NCBI RefSeq assembly: GCF_043197795.1
Contig: NZ_JBICTU010000009.1
Coordinates: forward strand, 180,705 to 244,704
Length of the DNA stretch: 64,000 nt
Reading direction: 5' to 3'
Source of the DNA: Sphaerisporangium sp040649355
GTDB taxonomy: Bacteria; Actinomycetota; Actinomycetes; Streptosporangiales; Streptosporangiaceae
Of the stretch, positions 44,636-55,745 are shown piece after piece. Position numbers and translations under genes: made by a program. Position 1 is the stretch's first letter; every line of letters starts with the position of its first letter. The notes below the pieces were generated by a model. The model had not been told where the DNA came from. It saw only the letters and a program-made list of their open reading frames with translations, and searched no databases.

Positions 44636-45895
44636 GTGAGCACCGGACAGCCGCCGTACCCACGGGACGAACCGGAGGACGATCAGTCGTTCTCCGGATC
44701 TCCGCAATATGGGCAGCAGCACAACGCCGACCCGGAGGTGACGGTCATTCACCGTCCCCAGCCGACATCAGAGAACAGCTACCCCCAGCAGTCCTACGGG
44801 CAGCAGCAGCCGTACGGCCAGCAGGGTGCCTACGGGCAGCAGGGCGGCACCGGAGCGTACGGGCAGGGCCATCCCCAGCAGTCCCAGTCGCCGGGCCAGC
44901 AGTCGTACGGCCAGCAGGGTCAGCAGGCGTACGGTCAGCACGACTCGCAGCCGGGCGCCGGCCAGCCCTACGGGCAGCAGGGCTACGGCCAGCAGCAGTA
45001 TGGCCAGCAGAGCCAGCAGGGTTACGGCCAGCAGCCTCAGCAGGGCCAGGGTTACGGCCAGCAGCAGGCCTACGGTCAGCAGGGCTACGGCCAGCAGCCG
45101 CAGTACGGCCAGCAGGGCCAGCAGGGCTACGGCCAGCAGCCCGGCCAGGACCAGCAGGCGTACGGCCAGCAGGCCCAACAGGGGCAGCAGCAGTACGGCC
45201 AGCAGCAGGGCTATGGCGATCAGCAGTACGGCCAGCCGCAGTACGGGCAGCAGCAGGCCGGCTACGGCCAGCAGCCGCAGTACGGCCAGCAGGGATACTC
45301 CCCGCAGGGCTACGGCCAGCCGGGCTACCCGCAGGGCGGCTACCAGCAGCCCTACGCCCCGGCGGGCGCGCAGCCTCCGGGCGCGCCGGCGCCTCTGGCC
45401 GAGTGGTGGCAGCGCCTGGTCGCCCGCCTCATCGACGGGGTGATCCTCATGATCCCGTACGTGATCATCAGCATGGTGCTGAACGCGATCATCGTGATCC
45501 AGGTCAGCTACAACGCCACCACGGGGGTGATCACCCCGCCGAGCGGAGCCTTCCTCGCGTCGCTGCTGATCTCGCTGCTCGTCGGAGCCATCTGGATCGC
45601 CTACGAGGTCGTGATGCTCAAGCAGCGCGGGCAGACCGTCGGCAAGATCCTCATGGGGATCAAGGTCGTCCCTGTGGGCGGCACGCTGGACGCCGGCGGT
45701 CTGACGACCGACGTGGCGATCAAGCGCGCGGCCGTGCTCTGGGGGCCGTCGCAGATTCTCCAGTGGATTCCTGTGGTGAACTGGATCGGCTCGATCTTCT
45801 GCCTGGTGAACGTTCTGTGGCAGTTCTGGGACAAGCCGCTCCAGCAGTGCCTTCATGACAAGGCCGTGAACACGATCGTCGTCAAGGTCAAATAA
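44636..45895 (+). CDS. RDD-family membrane protein with long YGQQ-repeat prion-like domain
   Basis: A 419-residue protein. Residues about 45-245 are an almost pure Tyr/Gly/Gln low-complexity region built of some 35 YGQQ-type repeats. Residues about 255-415 form an RDD domain, with LAEWWQRLVARLIDGVIL, two or three membrane helices and the KQRGQTVGKILMGIKVV loop. The low-complexity part should lie in the cytoplasm and resembles eukaryotic FUS-type prion-like domains that phase-separate. RDD proteins are poorly understood; some are Na+/H+-transport linked. GTG with GAGGTG upstream; terminator after the stop. Confidence 0.85.
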   Translation: MSTGQPPYPRDEPEDDQSFSGSPQYGQQHNADPEVTVIHRPQPTSENSYPQQSYGQQQPYGQQGAYGQQGGTGAYGQGHPQQSQSPGQQSYGQQGQQAYGQHDSQPGAGQPYGQQGYGQQQYGQQSQQGYGQQPQQGQGYGQQQAYGQQGYGQQPQYGQQGQQGYGQQPGQDQQAYGQQAQQGQQQYGQQQGYGDQQYGQPQYGQQQAGYGQQPQYGQQGYSPQGYGQPGYPQGGYQQPYAPAGAQPPGAPAPLAEWWQRLVARLIDGVILMIPYVIISMVLNAIIVIQVSYNATTGVITPPSGAFLASLLISLLVGAIWIAYEVVMLKQRGQTVGKILMGIKVVPVGGTLDAGGLTTDVAIKRAAVLWGPSQILQWIPVVNWIGSIFCLVNVLWQFWDKPLQQCLHDKAVNTIVVKVK

Positions 45896-45906
45896 GGCCG
45901 GCGAGA

Positions 45907-45937
45907 GGGCCGGGGGATGTCATCCCCCGGCCCTTTT
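45907..45937 (+). terminator. Rho-independent terminator of the RDD gene
   Basis: GGGCCGGGGGA (45907-45917) pairs with TCCCCCGGCCC (45923-45933) around a 5-nt loop, followed by TTTTC. Confidence 0.9.
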
Positions 45938-46230
45938 CTGTCCGCGCCCACCCGTGGGCACCTGCTCCTGGCGTCGTGTTCTGTCCAAGATGCCCCTCGC
46001 GTACCGTTCCGCGAGACCCCCGGCCGGATCCGTGAGACCCTCAGGCGACCCGTTGGTGAAATCCCGGGCAACCGCACCCTGAACTCCAGGGCGGCGCTCA
46101 TGGGAGGACGCGCACGGCAGGCTCCGGGGCCCCGGCGACGAAGTCGGCGAACCGGTAACGGACATACACGTACATGCGATAGGACCTTGCACGAACCGCA
46201 GCTTCTACGCTTGTCGCGAAAGGTGCTCTA

Positions 46231-46869
46231 ATGACGGCAGAACCGCCCCCCGGCAATCCCTACCAGCCTCCCCCGCCGCCCGGTCAGCCGTACGGCAACC
46301 CCCAGGGCGGGGACTACGGCAACCCGTACGGCGCTCCGCCGCCGTACGGCGCCCCGCAAGGCGCCCCGCTTCCGCCGGGAGTGCCCGCCCCGCTCGCCGA
46401 GTGGTGGGAGCGCCTTGTGGCGCGGATCATCGACGGTGTGATCTTCGGCATCGTGTACGCGATCCTGACCGCCATCCTGACGTCGATCTTCAGGCCGTCG
46501 GTGGCGGACATCCTCGCGAATCCGACGGGCTCGTTGGTGCTCCCGGGCCTGCTGGCGGGGATCATCGCGTTCGGCGCCTATGCCGCCTACGACTATGTCC
46601 TGCATTCCAAGGACGGTCAGACCATCGGTAAGAAGGTCATGAAGATCCGCCTTGCCGCGCTCGGCGGTGGACCCCTGGATTCGTCGTTGGTGATGAAGCG
46701 TTCCGCTATCTACCCGGGCGTGATGGCTCTCTACGGCATTCCCGTCCTGGGATGGCTCGCGTCCCTCTTCGTCCTCGTGCTGGGCGTGCTAATCCTCATC
46801 GACAAGCCGCTACAGCAGGGCCTGCACGACAAGCTCGCGGGCACGGTTGTCGTCAAGGCGCCGCGCTGA
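46231..46869 (+). CDS. Second RDD-family membrane protein with Pro/Tyr/Gly-rich N-terminus
   Basis: A 212-residue protein. Residues 1-50 are Pro/Gly/Tyr-rich (PPPGQPYGNP, YGAPPPYGAP). The rest is an RDD domain parallel to the upstream gene: LAEWWERLVARIIDGVIF, membrane helices, KDGQTIGKKVMKIRL and a final DKPLQQGLHDKLAGTVVV. The two are probably a tandem duplication in which only one copy expanded its low-complexity head. They are separated by a terminator, so are independently transcribed. Confidence 0.85.
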   Translation: MTAEPPPGNPYQPPPPPGQPYGNPQGGDYGNPYGAPPPYGAPQGAPLPPGVPAPLAEWWERLVARIIDGVIFGIVYAILTAILTSIFRPSVADILANPTGSLVLPGLLAGIIAFGAYAAYDYVLHSKDGQTIGKKVMKIRLAALGGGPLDSSLVMKRSAIYPGVMALYGIPVLGWLASLFVLVLGVLILIDKPLQQGLHDKLAGTVVVKAPR

Positions 46870-47057
46870 GATCAGCTTTATGGGCGGGGCGGTCGCGCTG
46901 CGGCCGTCCCGTCCGTGTTTTCAGGGGGATCACCTTTCCAGGGCCATCCGGTAAGACGGCTGGAGAGACGGAGAAAGCTCTGGAACGGTCCTTCGGCGGG
47001 TATGGGCCGTCGCCCCGCAACCCGCGCTGACCTCCTGTGGGGATAGAGTCGGATCCT

Positions 47058-47098
47058 GACTCCCTGATCAGGCAACCGTGGTACAGACTCAGGGAGTC
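47058..47098. promoter_or_regulatory. Inverted repeat upstream of a small membrane protein
   Basis: GACTCCCTGA (47058-47067) and TCAGGGAGTC (47089-47098) are perfect arms around 21 nt. It may end the RDD transcript or be an operator or leader hairpin. Confidence 0.4.
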
Positions 47099-47159
47099 TC
47101 GTGTGACAATTAACGTGGGGTCCCGGTGAATGCCACCCCCCCGCGTGGAGCGAGGATCA

Positions 47160-47309
47160 ATGAACGATGTATTGTCCGCGTTGATACCACCTGCGGTAGT
47201 CGCCGCGGTGGTCATCATCGGCGTCGTGAAGCTGATGCGTTCCGAAGCGGAGGGCAGGCGGCAGGAGGCGGAAGCCTCGGGGAAGTCGTCTGAGGCTTCT
47301 TCCGACTGA
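47160..47309 (+). CDS. Small single-pass membrane protein (49 residues)
   Basis: ATG 47160 follows AGCGAGGATCA. The product starts MNDVLSALIPPAVVAAVVII, one membrane helix, and ends in a charged, Glu/Ser-rich cytoplasmic tail (RSEAEGRRQEAEASGKSSEA). Composition and start signal support a real small protein, and similar ones exist in actinobacteria. Function unknown. Confidence 0.6.
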   Translation: MNDVLSALIPPAVVAAVVIIGVVKLMRSEAEGRRQEAEASGKSSEASSD

Positions 47310-47428
47310 CCCGGCGGGTACGGCGACACGTTCCCCGTGAATCCACAGGTTCCTTGAATTGTCAGCCAGGGTTACCGGGTATATGTTTAGCTGGCGAATC
47401 GAACAATGCTCTGCGAAAGGATTGCCAG

Positions 47429-47761
47429 ATGGCCACGCAGATCCAGAAGATACTCATCGACGACCTCGATGGTGGCGAGGCCAATGAGACTGTCACCTTC
47501 GCGATTGACGGCTCCGCTTACGAGATTGACCTGAGCGGCGACAACGCCAAGAAGCTGCGCGAGGCGCTGTCCTCTTTCGTCTCCGGAGCCCGCAGGGCCG
47601 AGGGCACCTCCACCCGCGGTCGTAAGCGCGGCGGCGGCCAGCGTCCGTCCCGGGAAAAGAGCTCGGAGATCCGCGCGTGGGCCAAGGCCCACGGGATCTC
47701 CGTGAGTGAGCGCGGTCGTATTGCCTCCTCCGTGGTGGAGCAGTACGAAGCGGCACACTGA
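47429..47761 (+). CDS. lsr2: Lsr2 nucleoid-associated xenogeneic silencer
   Basis: A 110-residue Lsr2. The N-terminal dimerisation domain (about 1-58) has ILIDDLDGGEANETVTFAIDG and YEIDLS. A basic linker with RGRKRGGGQR follows, then the C-terminal DNA-binding domain with the AT-hook-like RGR in ISVSERGRIASSV. It binds AT-rich DNA and silences acquired genes, so it may act on the lower-GC island in this window. ATG 47429 is set by the conserved N-terminus. Confidence 0.95.
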   Translation: MATQIQKILIDDLDGGEANETVTFAIDGSAYEIDLSGDNAKKLREALSSFVSGARRAEGTSTRGRKRGGGQRPSREKSSEIRAWAKAHGISVSERGRIASSVVEQYEAAH

Positions 47762-47780
47762 CGCGCCCTTTGTGATCACT

Positions 47781-47821
47781 CGGCTATGGCGGCGTTGGGT
47801 CATCAATCGCCGTCATAGCCG
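47781..47821 (+). terminator. Hairpin after lsr2
   Basis: CGGCTATGGCGGCG (47781-47794) pairs with CGCCGTCATAGCCG (47808-47821) with one mismatch, 20 bp after the lsr2 stop. Confidence 0.7.
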
Positions 47822-48073
47822 CATGATCGTGTTATCCGAGCGTGATCGCCCGGCGCGCGGCCGAGGGGTTCACGTAAATCGGCGGAGTTAAACGTCGTTC
47901 GCTTGCGGCGTAGCGGGAACATGTGACCCCCCAACAGTAGTTGGATGGAGCGTGAACGCCCTGCTCTCGGGGAACGTCTCCTGTATAGAGCGGTCACCGG
48001 TCGGGGCTAGCATGCGGATGCGGCGGGCCCGGATATCCCGAGCTGCCTGACCGCTCTGTGAGGGAGCGACGAG
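47822..48073. other. clpC promoter region
   Basis: No gene seen between the lsr2 hairpin and clpC. GAGGGAGCGACGAG is the clpC ribosome-binding site. Confidence 0.4.
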
Positions 48074-50623
<2,550 letters not shown>

Positions 50624-50676
50624 GGGCCGCACGCGGCCGTAAGGACCGCGCCGGTCGGCCGGAAGAGGTTCGAAGG

Positions 50677-50710
50677 GACCCCTCGTGAGAGCACCTCACG
50701 AGGGGTCTTT
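50677..50710 (+). terminator. Rho-independent terminator after clpC
   Basis: A perfect 13-bp stem, GACCCCTCGTGAG / CTCACGAGGGGTC, with a 5-nt loop is followed by TTTCGCATTTC. Confidence 0.9.
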
Positions 50711-51025
50711 CGCATTTCGTGAGATCACTTTGGTCCGATTCGCTATGTCACCACCGAAGGTAGTACTACACTCCGTAGAGCGAATCAGGCCAAGTCTCGA
50801 CCAGGTGGCTCACAAGACCCACTGAGTACGGTGAACGTCGCCGAGATCGCCCCGTCGGTGTAGTGGGACATCCGCTGCCGGGAGGACGCGAGGCTCGGCG
50901 CCCACCGGCACACTCGGGCGGGCCAGGCCGGATTCCCGGCAGGTAGGGGACCTCTGCCTCAGGTGACCAGGACAGGTCACGTGAGGTGATGAGATCCGAA
51001 GCGCAGTACGCCTGGGAGGTACCGA
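50711..51025. other. Intergenic region with possible operators
   Basis: Contains GATTCGCT (50737-50744) mirrored by AGCGAATC (50779-50786), enclosing the palindrome GTAGTACTAC (50760-50769). This nested symmetry suggests a regulator site for the EboE-like gene. No ORF supported. Confidence 0.4.
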
Positions 51026-51970
51026 ATGCGCCTGTGCCATGAGGACGGCACGCTCGTTCACCTGTCCTACAACGCGGGCGTGCACCCCGCGGAGGACCTG
51101 GAGAACCTGATCGCCCATCTGACCCGTTACGCCGTTCCCGTGCGGAAACGGCTTAGCGTCGACCGGCTCGGCATCGGCCTCTGGCTGGCTCCCGGCGTCG
51201 CCGACCACCTCACCGCCGACCGCATCGAGCTCGTACGGCTGCGCCGCTCCCTGGAGGAGCGCGGCCTGGAGGTCGTCAGCCTGAACGGGGCGGGCGGCAG
51301 GGGCATGGGGCAGGAGAGCCCCGGTCCTGACTGGGCCAAGCCCGAGCGCTACCGCTACACGATGGCCCTAGCGAAGATCCTCGCCTTCCTGCTGCCCGAG
51401 GATGTCCGCTTCGGGAGCATCTCGACGATCCCGATCGGCTGGCGGCGCGACTGGCCCGCCGACCTTCACGCGATCGCGTCCCGGCGGCTCGACCGGCTCT
51501 CGCGCGAGCTCCGCGGCCTCCACAGTGTCACCGGCAAGACCATCAGGGTGGGATTCCAGCCGTGGCCGGGATGCGTGCTGGAGACCACCGAGCAGGCTGT
51601 GGAGCGCGTGTGCGGCATCGACTCCGAATACCTCGGGGTCTGCCTGGACGCCTGCCACCTGACCTGCGGCGTCGAGGAGCCCGCCGCGGCCCTGCGCGGG
51701 GTGGCCGCGGCCGGGGCCACCGTGGTCAAGCTCGGCCACGTGCACAACCACACGGGCGAGGTCCCGGGAACCGAGTCGATCCTGGAGGACACCCTGGCCG
51801 CGATCCTGTCGGGCCCCATGATCGGCGGAGCCCACATCGAGGTGGAGGCCCACGGCCTGGCGTCTCCCGCGAAGGGCAAGGGCCCGGCCGCGCTCGTGGC
51901 CACGCTGGCCGACGAGCTCGACTGGACCCGCCGCAACCTCACCGCCCTCGGCCTCAAGCTCGCCGCCTGA
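51026..51970 (+). CDS. EboE-like TIM-barrel protein (xylose-isomerase-like)
   Basis: A 314-residue protein of the AP-endonuclease-2/xylose-isomerase-like fold. The pattern VHLSYNAGVHPAEDLENLI, YAVPVRKRLSVDRLGIGLWL, LEVVSLNGAGG and LPEDVRFGSISTIPIGW matches EboE of the ebo metabolite-traffic cluster. Metal-ligand-type residues lie in LDACHLTCG, LGHVHNH and HIEVEAHG. None of the other ebo genes is nearby, so it is an orphan. ATG follows GGGAGGTACCGA. Confidence 0.72.
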   Translation: MRLCHEDGTLVHLSYNAGVHPAEDLENLIAHLTRYAVPVRKRLSVDRLGIGLWLAPGVADHLTADRIELVRLRRSLEERGLEVVSLNGAGGRGMGQESPGPDWAKPERYRYTMALAKILAFLLPEDVRFGSISTIPIGWRRDWPADLHAIASRRLDRLSRELRGLHSVTGKTIRVGFQPWPGCVLETTEQAVERVCGIDSEYLGVCLDACHLTCGVEEPAAALRGVAAAGATVVKLGHVHNHTGEVPGTESILEDTLAAILSGPMIGGAHIEVEAHGLASPAKGKGPAALVATLADELDWTRRNLTALGLKLAA

Positions 51971-51985
51971 CCGTTTGGTAATAGC

Positions 51986-52852
51986 TCAGACGGGCAGCCG
52001 GTAGGTGCCCTCGGCCAGCGCTTCCGCGAGGCCGTCGGCGACGAGGCCGTCAAGAGCCCGCTCCCGCTGCACCGCATCGGCCCAGACGACGTCGAGCGCG
52101 GCCTTGGGCACCGCTCCGTGGGCCTCCCTGAGAACCGCCAGCAGCCGCCCCCGGCACTGCCGGTCAGTGCCCGCGTACGTCTGGCCGCGCCGCTCCGGGC
52201 CGTCGTAGGCCGGCCGGCCCGCCAGGCGCCAGGCGCAGAGGCCGGCCACGGGGCAGTCGGCGCAGCGGGGCGCGCGAGCCGTGCAGACCAGCGCCCCGAG
52301 CTCCATGACGGCGACCGCCCAGCGCGGGGCGTCCAGGGCGGGCAGCAGGGACTCGGCCAGTCTGCGCTCGGCCGTCGTGGTGGCCTTCGGGGGGTACTCC
52401 TCGCCGCGCACGGCCCGCGCGAGCACCCGCCGCACGTTGGTGTCCAGCACGGCATGGCTGCGGCCGAAGGCGAAGCTCGCCACGGCCGCCGCCGTGTAGT
52501 CGCCGATGCCGGTGAGCTCGCGCAACTCGTCGTAGGACGACGGCACCTGCCCGTCGTGCTCTGCCGTGACGGCTCGGGCGCACGCGTGCAGGTTGAGGGC
52601 GCGGCGGGGGTAGCCGAGGCGTCCCCAGTGGCGTACGGCCTCACCGGGTGGCTCGGCGGCCAGCGCGGCGGGCGTGGGCCAGCGCTCCATCCACTCGGTC
52701 CAGATCGGCAGGACGCGGACCACGGGTGTCTGCTGGAGCATGATCTCGCTGACCAGGATCGCCCAGGGGCTCGCATCGGGCCGTCGCCAGGGAAGATCTC
52801 GGGCCTTCTCGGCGTACCAGTCGAGGATGGGGGCATGCAGTCCGGTTCCCAC
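51986..52852 (-). CDS. mutY: A/G-specific adenine DNA glycosylase
   Basis: A 288-residue base-excision enzyme that removes A paired with 8-oxoG. It has DLPWRR, SEIMLQQTPVVRV with catalytic Glu, the helix-hairpin-helix LTGIGDYTAAAVASFAFG with catalytic Asp in VLDTNVRR, and the 4Fe-4S ligands C-x6-C-x2-C-x5-C (CTARAPRCADCPVAGLC). The NUDIX-like 8-oxoG domain is short or absent, as in many actinobacterial MutY. Start is GTG 52852. Convergent with the EboE gene. Confidence 0.94.
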   Translation of the reverse strand: MGTGLHAPILDWYAEKARDLPWRRPDASPWAILVSEIMLQQTPVVRVLPIWTEWMERWPTPAALAAEPPGEAVRHWGRLGYPRRALNLHACARAVTAEHDGQVPSSYDELRELTGIGDYTAAAVASFAFGRSHAVLDTNVRRVLARAVRGEEYPPKATTTAERRLAESLLPALDAPRWAVAVMELGALVCTARAPRCADCPVAGLCAWRLAGRPAYDGPERRGQTYAGTDRQCRGRLLAVLREAHGAVPKAALDVVWADAVQRERALDGLVADGLAEALAEGTYRLPV

Positions 52853-53046
52853 GACGTCGAGCCTAGATGCTGCGCACCCTGGCTCACGCCTGTTCGCCTC
52901 ACCCGCCCCCCGTCGCTCATAGGTGGGCAGGGATGGGGAGGGGAGTCCGCGTCGCGGTCCGGGAAGCCATGTGAGCCACCGTAGACAGCCGGTCGTGTGA
53001 CGGGGGTCAAAGCCGGGTTATCGCGCTTCTTACCTTTCCAGATCTC

Positions 53047-53082
53047 GCCGGTCGGGAGCGAAGGAGTTCGCTCCCGACCGGC
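53047..53082 (-). terminator. Perfect 16-bp terminator hairpin
   Basis: GCCGGTCGGGAGCGAA (53047-53062) and TTCGCTCCCGACCGGC (53067-53082) enclose GGAG. It lies 14 bp beyond the stop of the leftward remnant, as a native terminator would. Confidence 0.8.
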
Positions 53083-53095
53083 GGATGACGACCGC

Positions 53096-53230
53096 TCACG
53101 AAGGGGCCGGTGCCGCCACGCCGGAGGTCAGCGCCTCCTGGACGATGCGGATCGCCTCGCCGGTGTCGATGCCGACGCTGGCGATCACGGCCGCGTAGTC
53201 GGCGGCGGCCCGGCGTGCCCGTTCGCGCCG
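53096..53230 (-). pseudogene. 3' remnant of an unidentified gene
   Basis: Leftward translation gives a coding-like tail, RRAAADYAAVIASVGIDTG then EAIRIVQEALTSG, ending at TGA 53096-53098. There is a stop about 45 codons upstream and no ATG or GTG start with a ribosome-binding site. The intact terminator downstream supports a former gene. Family not recognised. Confidence 0.45.
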
Positions 53231-53326
53231 TCCTGACGTACCTGATCAGGACGTGTTAGCGGGGCCCTTACCCGGCATCTGGGACCCTGTCCGGATGAGG
53301 AGTGGTTCCGGAAGCCCTTCCCGGCG

Positions 53327-54640
53327 ATGAGCGTCACCCGGGAGCCCCACAGCACCCCGCTGCGGCGCAGGGTCCTCGTGGCGATCGTCGGCATCGCCGC
53401 GCCCGCCGTGGCGCTGTTCGCGGTGCCGCTCGCGCTGTCCGTCGAGCGCCTCTACCACGACGAGACGGCCGCGGCCCTCGGGCGCGACGCCGCGTGGGTC
53501 GCCGCCGCGATCCCCGACGAGGTGGTGAAGAACGGCCTCGCGTCGGTCTCGCTGCCCAAGGGGCTGCCCACCGGCCTCCGTGTCGGCGTCTACGCGACCG
53601 ACGGGGCACTGCTGTTCGGCGACGGGCCCAGGCGATCGAACCTAGCCGCCGGTTCCCATGACGGCCACGTGCACGAGGCCGTCGAGGACGGCTTCATGGC
53701 GGTCTCCGCCCCGATCCCCTCCGACGAGGGGCGCGGGGGCGTGGTGCGGGTGGCCACGCCGTACGACGAGGTCGCGGACCGGGTACACGACACGTGGCTG
53801 CTAATGGCGGGCCTGGCGGTGATCGTCGTCAGCCTGGCGATCGCGTTCGCCCTGCGCGCGTCGAGACGGCTGGCCGCGCCCCTGGAGCACCTGACGCGGG
53901 CGGCCCAGGCCCTCGGCGCGGGTGACTTCTCCATCCGTGCCCCGCGTTCGGACCTGCGGGAGGCCGACGTCGCGGGCCTCGCCCTCGAATCGACCGCCCA
54001 GCGGCTCGGCGAGGTGCTCGAACGCGAGCGCGCCTTCAGCGCCGACGTCTCCCATCAGCTCCGTACGCGCCTCACCGGCATGCTCCTGGGGCTTGAGTCC
54101 GCCTTGGCCCGCCCGGACGCCCAGCGTGAGGACGCCATCCGTACGGCCCTCGCTCGGGGCGAGCAACTGCGCACGGTCATCGAGGATCTCGTACGGCTCA
54201 CGCGCGAGCACGGCGCGCAGGACCGGTGCCTGGACGTCGGGGCGCTCCTGGAAGAGGTCCGGGAGACCTGGTACGGAGGGCTGGCCGCGCAGGGGCGGTC
54301 CCTGGCGCTGAACCTGCCCGGCGAGCTGCCCGCCGTCGCCGCGTCGCCCGCGGCGCTCCGGCAGATCTTGCAGGTGCTGCTGGACAACGCCGTCGCGCAC
54401 GGGAAGGGCGAGATCACCGTGGACGTGGCCGACCTCGGCGACGGGGTCGCGATCGAGGTGGCCGATCAGGGGGCGGGGATCCCCGAGGGGGCCGACGTGT
54501 TCGCGCGCCGCTCGGGGGACGAGGAGGGACACGGCATCGGCCTGGCGCTGGCGCGGTCGCTCGCCGAGGCGGAAGGCGGGCGGCTGGTCCTTCGCCGGCT
54601 CTCGCCGCCGGTGTTCAGCCTGCTCCTGCCCGTCGCCTGA
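53327..54640 (+). CDS. Sensor histidine kinase
   Basis: A 437-residue membrane kinase with membrane helices at about 14-38 and 160-184 flanking a roughly 120-residue extracellular sensor. A HAMP-like region follows. The phospho-His box is FSADVSHQLRTRLTGM (about 236-251), then the N box LLDNAVAHGKG, the G boxes DQGAGIPEG and GHGIGLALARSLAEAEGG. The phosphorylated His is in SHQLRTRLT, the common actinobacterial variant of SHELRTPLT. It faces the response regulator tail to tail. Signal unknown. Confidence 0.92.
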   Translation: MSVTREPHSTPLRRRVLVAIVGIAAPAVALFAVPLALSVERLYHDETAAALGRDAAWVAAAIPDEVVKNGLASVSLPKGLPTGLRVGVYATDGALLFGDGPRRSNLAAGSHDGHVHEAVEDGFMAVSAPIPSDEGRGGVVRVATPYDEVADRVHDTWLLMAGLAVIVVSLAIAFALRASRRLAAPLEHLTRAAQALGAGDFSIRAPRSDLREADVAGLALESTAQRLGEVLERERAFSADVSHQLRTRLTGMLLGLESALARPDAQREDAIRTALARGEQLRTVIEDLVRLTREHGAQDRCLDVGALLEEVRETWYGGLAAQGRSLALNLPGELPAVAASPAALRQILQVLLDNAVAHGKGEITVDVADLGDGVAIEVADQGAGIPEGADVFARRSGDEEGHGIGLALARSLAEAEGGRLVLRRLSPPVFSLLLPVA

Positions 54641-54676
54641 CCCACCCGAGCCCGCGCGCCGCCTCCGCCGGGCCGG

Positions 54677-55360
54677 CTATACGTCGATCTCGTAGCGGTA
54701 GCCGCGGCCCCGGAGGGTCGTGATGCGCTGGGGATCCTCGCCGTGCTCGGTCAGCTTGCGGCGCAGGGCGAAGACGTGCACGTCGAGGGTCTTGGTCGGC
54801 CCGAACCAGTTGGCGTCCCACACGTCGTCCATCAGCTGCTCGCGCGTCACGACCTCGCCCGCGCGGGACGCCAGCGCCGCGAGCAGGTCGAACTCCTTGG
54901 GCCGCAGGGCCAGTGCCTCGCCGGAGACGTACGCGCGGCGGGCGGGGAGGTCGAGGGTCAGGAGCCCGACGGACAGGGTGCGCTCTCCCGGCGGCGCCGT
55001 CTGGCGGCGCAGGTGCGCGCGCAGCCGGGCGAGCAACTCGGTCAGCCTGAATGGCTTGGTGAGGTAGTCGTCCGCGCCCGCGTCCAGCGCGACGACGACC
55101 TCGAACTCCTGGGTGCGGGCGGTCAGCACGACGATCACCGTGGAGGGCAGGGCGCTCCGGAGGCGCCGGCATACGGCCACGCCGTCGATGTCGGGCAGCC
55201 CGAGGTCGAGCAGGACGAGGTCGGGAGCGCCGTCGCGCACCCGCTCAAGCGCCTGGCCGCCGGTGGTCGCCAGGGTCACCTGGTATCCGTTGCCGCCGAG
55301 CGCCTCCAGCAGCTCGGAACCGATGGCCGGGTCGTCCTCCACGACCAGCACACGTGTCAT
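54677..55360 (-). CDS. OmpR/PhoB-type response regulator
   Basis: A 227-residue regulator with receiver domain (RVLVVEDDPAIG, phospho-Asp in LVLLDLGLPDIDG, TKPF Lys) and a C-terminal winged helix (LALRPKEFDLLAALASRAG, VHVFALRRKL, ITTLRGRGYRYEI). The start at 55360 matches the receiver; the in-frame ATG at 55435 adds unconserved residues. It is convergent with the kinase, 36 bp apart, and probably its partner, although they cannot share a transcript. Confidence 0.92.
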   Translation of the reverse strand: MTRVLVVEDDPAIGSELLEALGGNGYQVTLATTGGQALERVRDGAPDLVLLDLGLPDIDGVAVCRRLRSALPSTVIVVLTARTQEFEVVVALDAGADDYLTKPFRLTELLARLRAHLRRQTAPPGERTLSVGLLTLDLPARRAYVSGEALALRPKEFDLLAALASRAGEVVTREQLMDDVWDANWFGPTKTLDVHVFALRRKLTEHGEDPQRITTLRGRGYRYEIDV

Positions 55361-55447
55361 ACGGTCGATGGTAAGCGAGCCGGGTACCAGCGAGGCGCTC
55401 ACCAAGGACGGCACCGTGGGCCCGTAGGAGAGCACCGCGAGGCCCGC

Positions 55448-55565
55448 GCGAGAGGGCCACGGGGTTCGTGCGAGAGGACTGCGGGTCTGCGCGGGAGGGC
55501 CGCGGGGTTCGTGCGGGAAGGCTGCGGGTGCGCGAGAGGGCCGCGGGGTTCGTGCGAGAGGGGCG
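55448..55565. repeat. GC-rich minisatellite, about three copies
   Basis: The unit GAGGGCCGCGGGGTTCGTGC plus a variable GAGAGG/CTGCGGGT tail recurs at about 55452, 55495 and 55540 with substitutions. Non-coding on both strands as far as can be judged. Confidence 0.65.
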
Positions 55566-55745
55566 CGGACGGGTCTCGGGAGTTCGCGGACGGGTCGCGG
55601 GGGTCGACGGGAGTTTTCCGGCGCTCGGGTTACACGTCAAGGTCGTCGCTTCTGCCCTGGTCTGTCATGCCTCCCCAACCAGCACGTTCTCCGCTGATCG
55701 GCGGGTCGACACCCTTGACGGGCCACAACTCTCCATACTGTGAGT
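55566..55745. other. Region upstream of the DisA-neighbour gene
   Basis: No gene seen. CATACT at about 55734-55739 just before the start codon is a possible -10 element for a leaderless transcript. Confidence 0.35.

Larger units (their letters stand above)
52853..53326. other. Intergenic region containing a gene remnant
   Basis: Apart from the remnant at 53096-53230 and its terminator no gene is supported. The stretch separates the divergent mutY and histidine kinase genes. Confidence 0.4.

Noticed and set aside
46870..47159. Possible gene between the second RDD gene and the small membrane protein
   Set aside because: No frame shows protein-like composition with a start signal; only an inverted repeat is supported.
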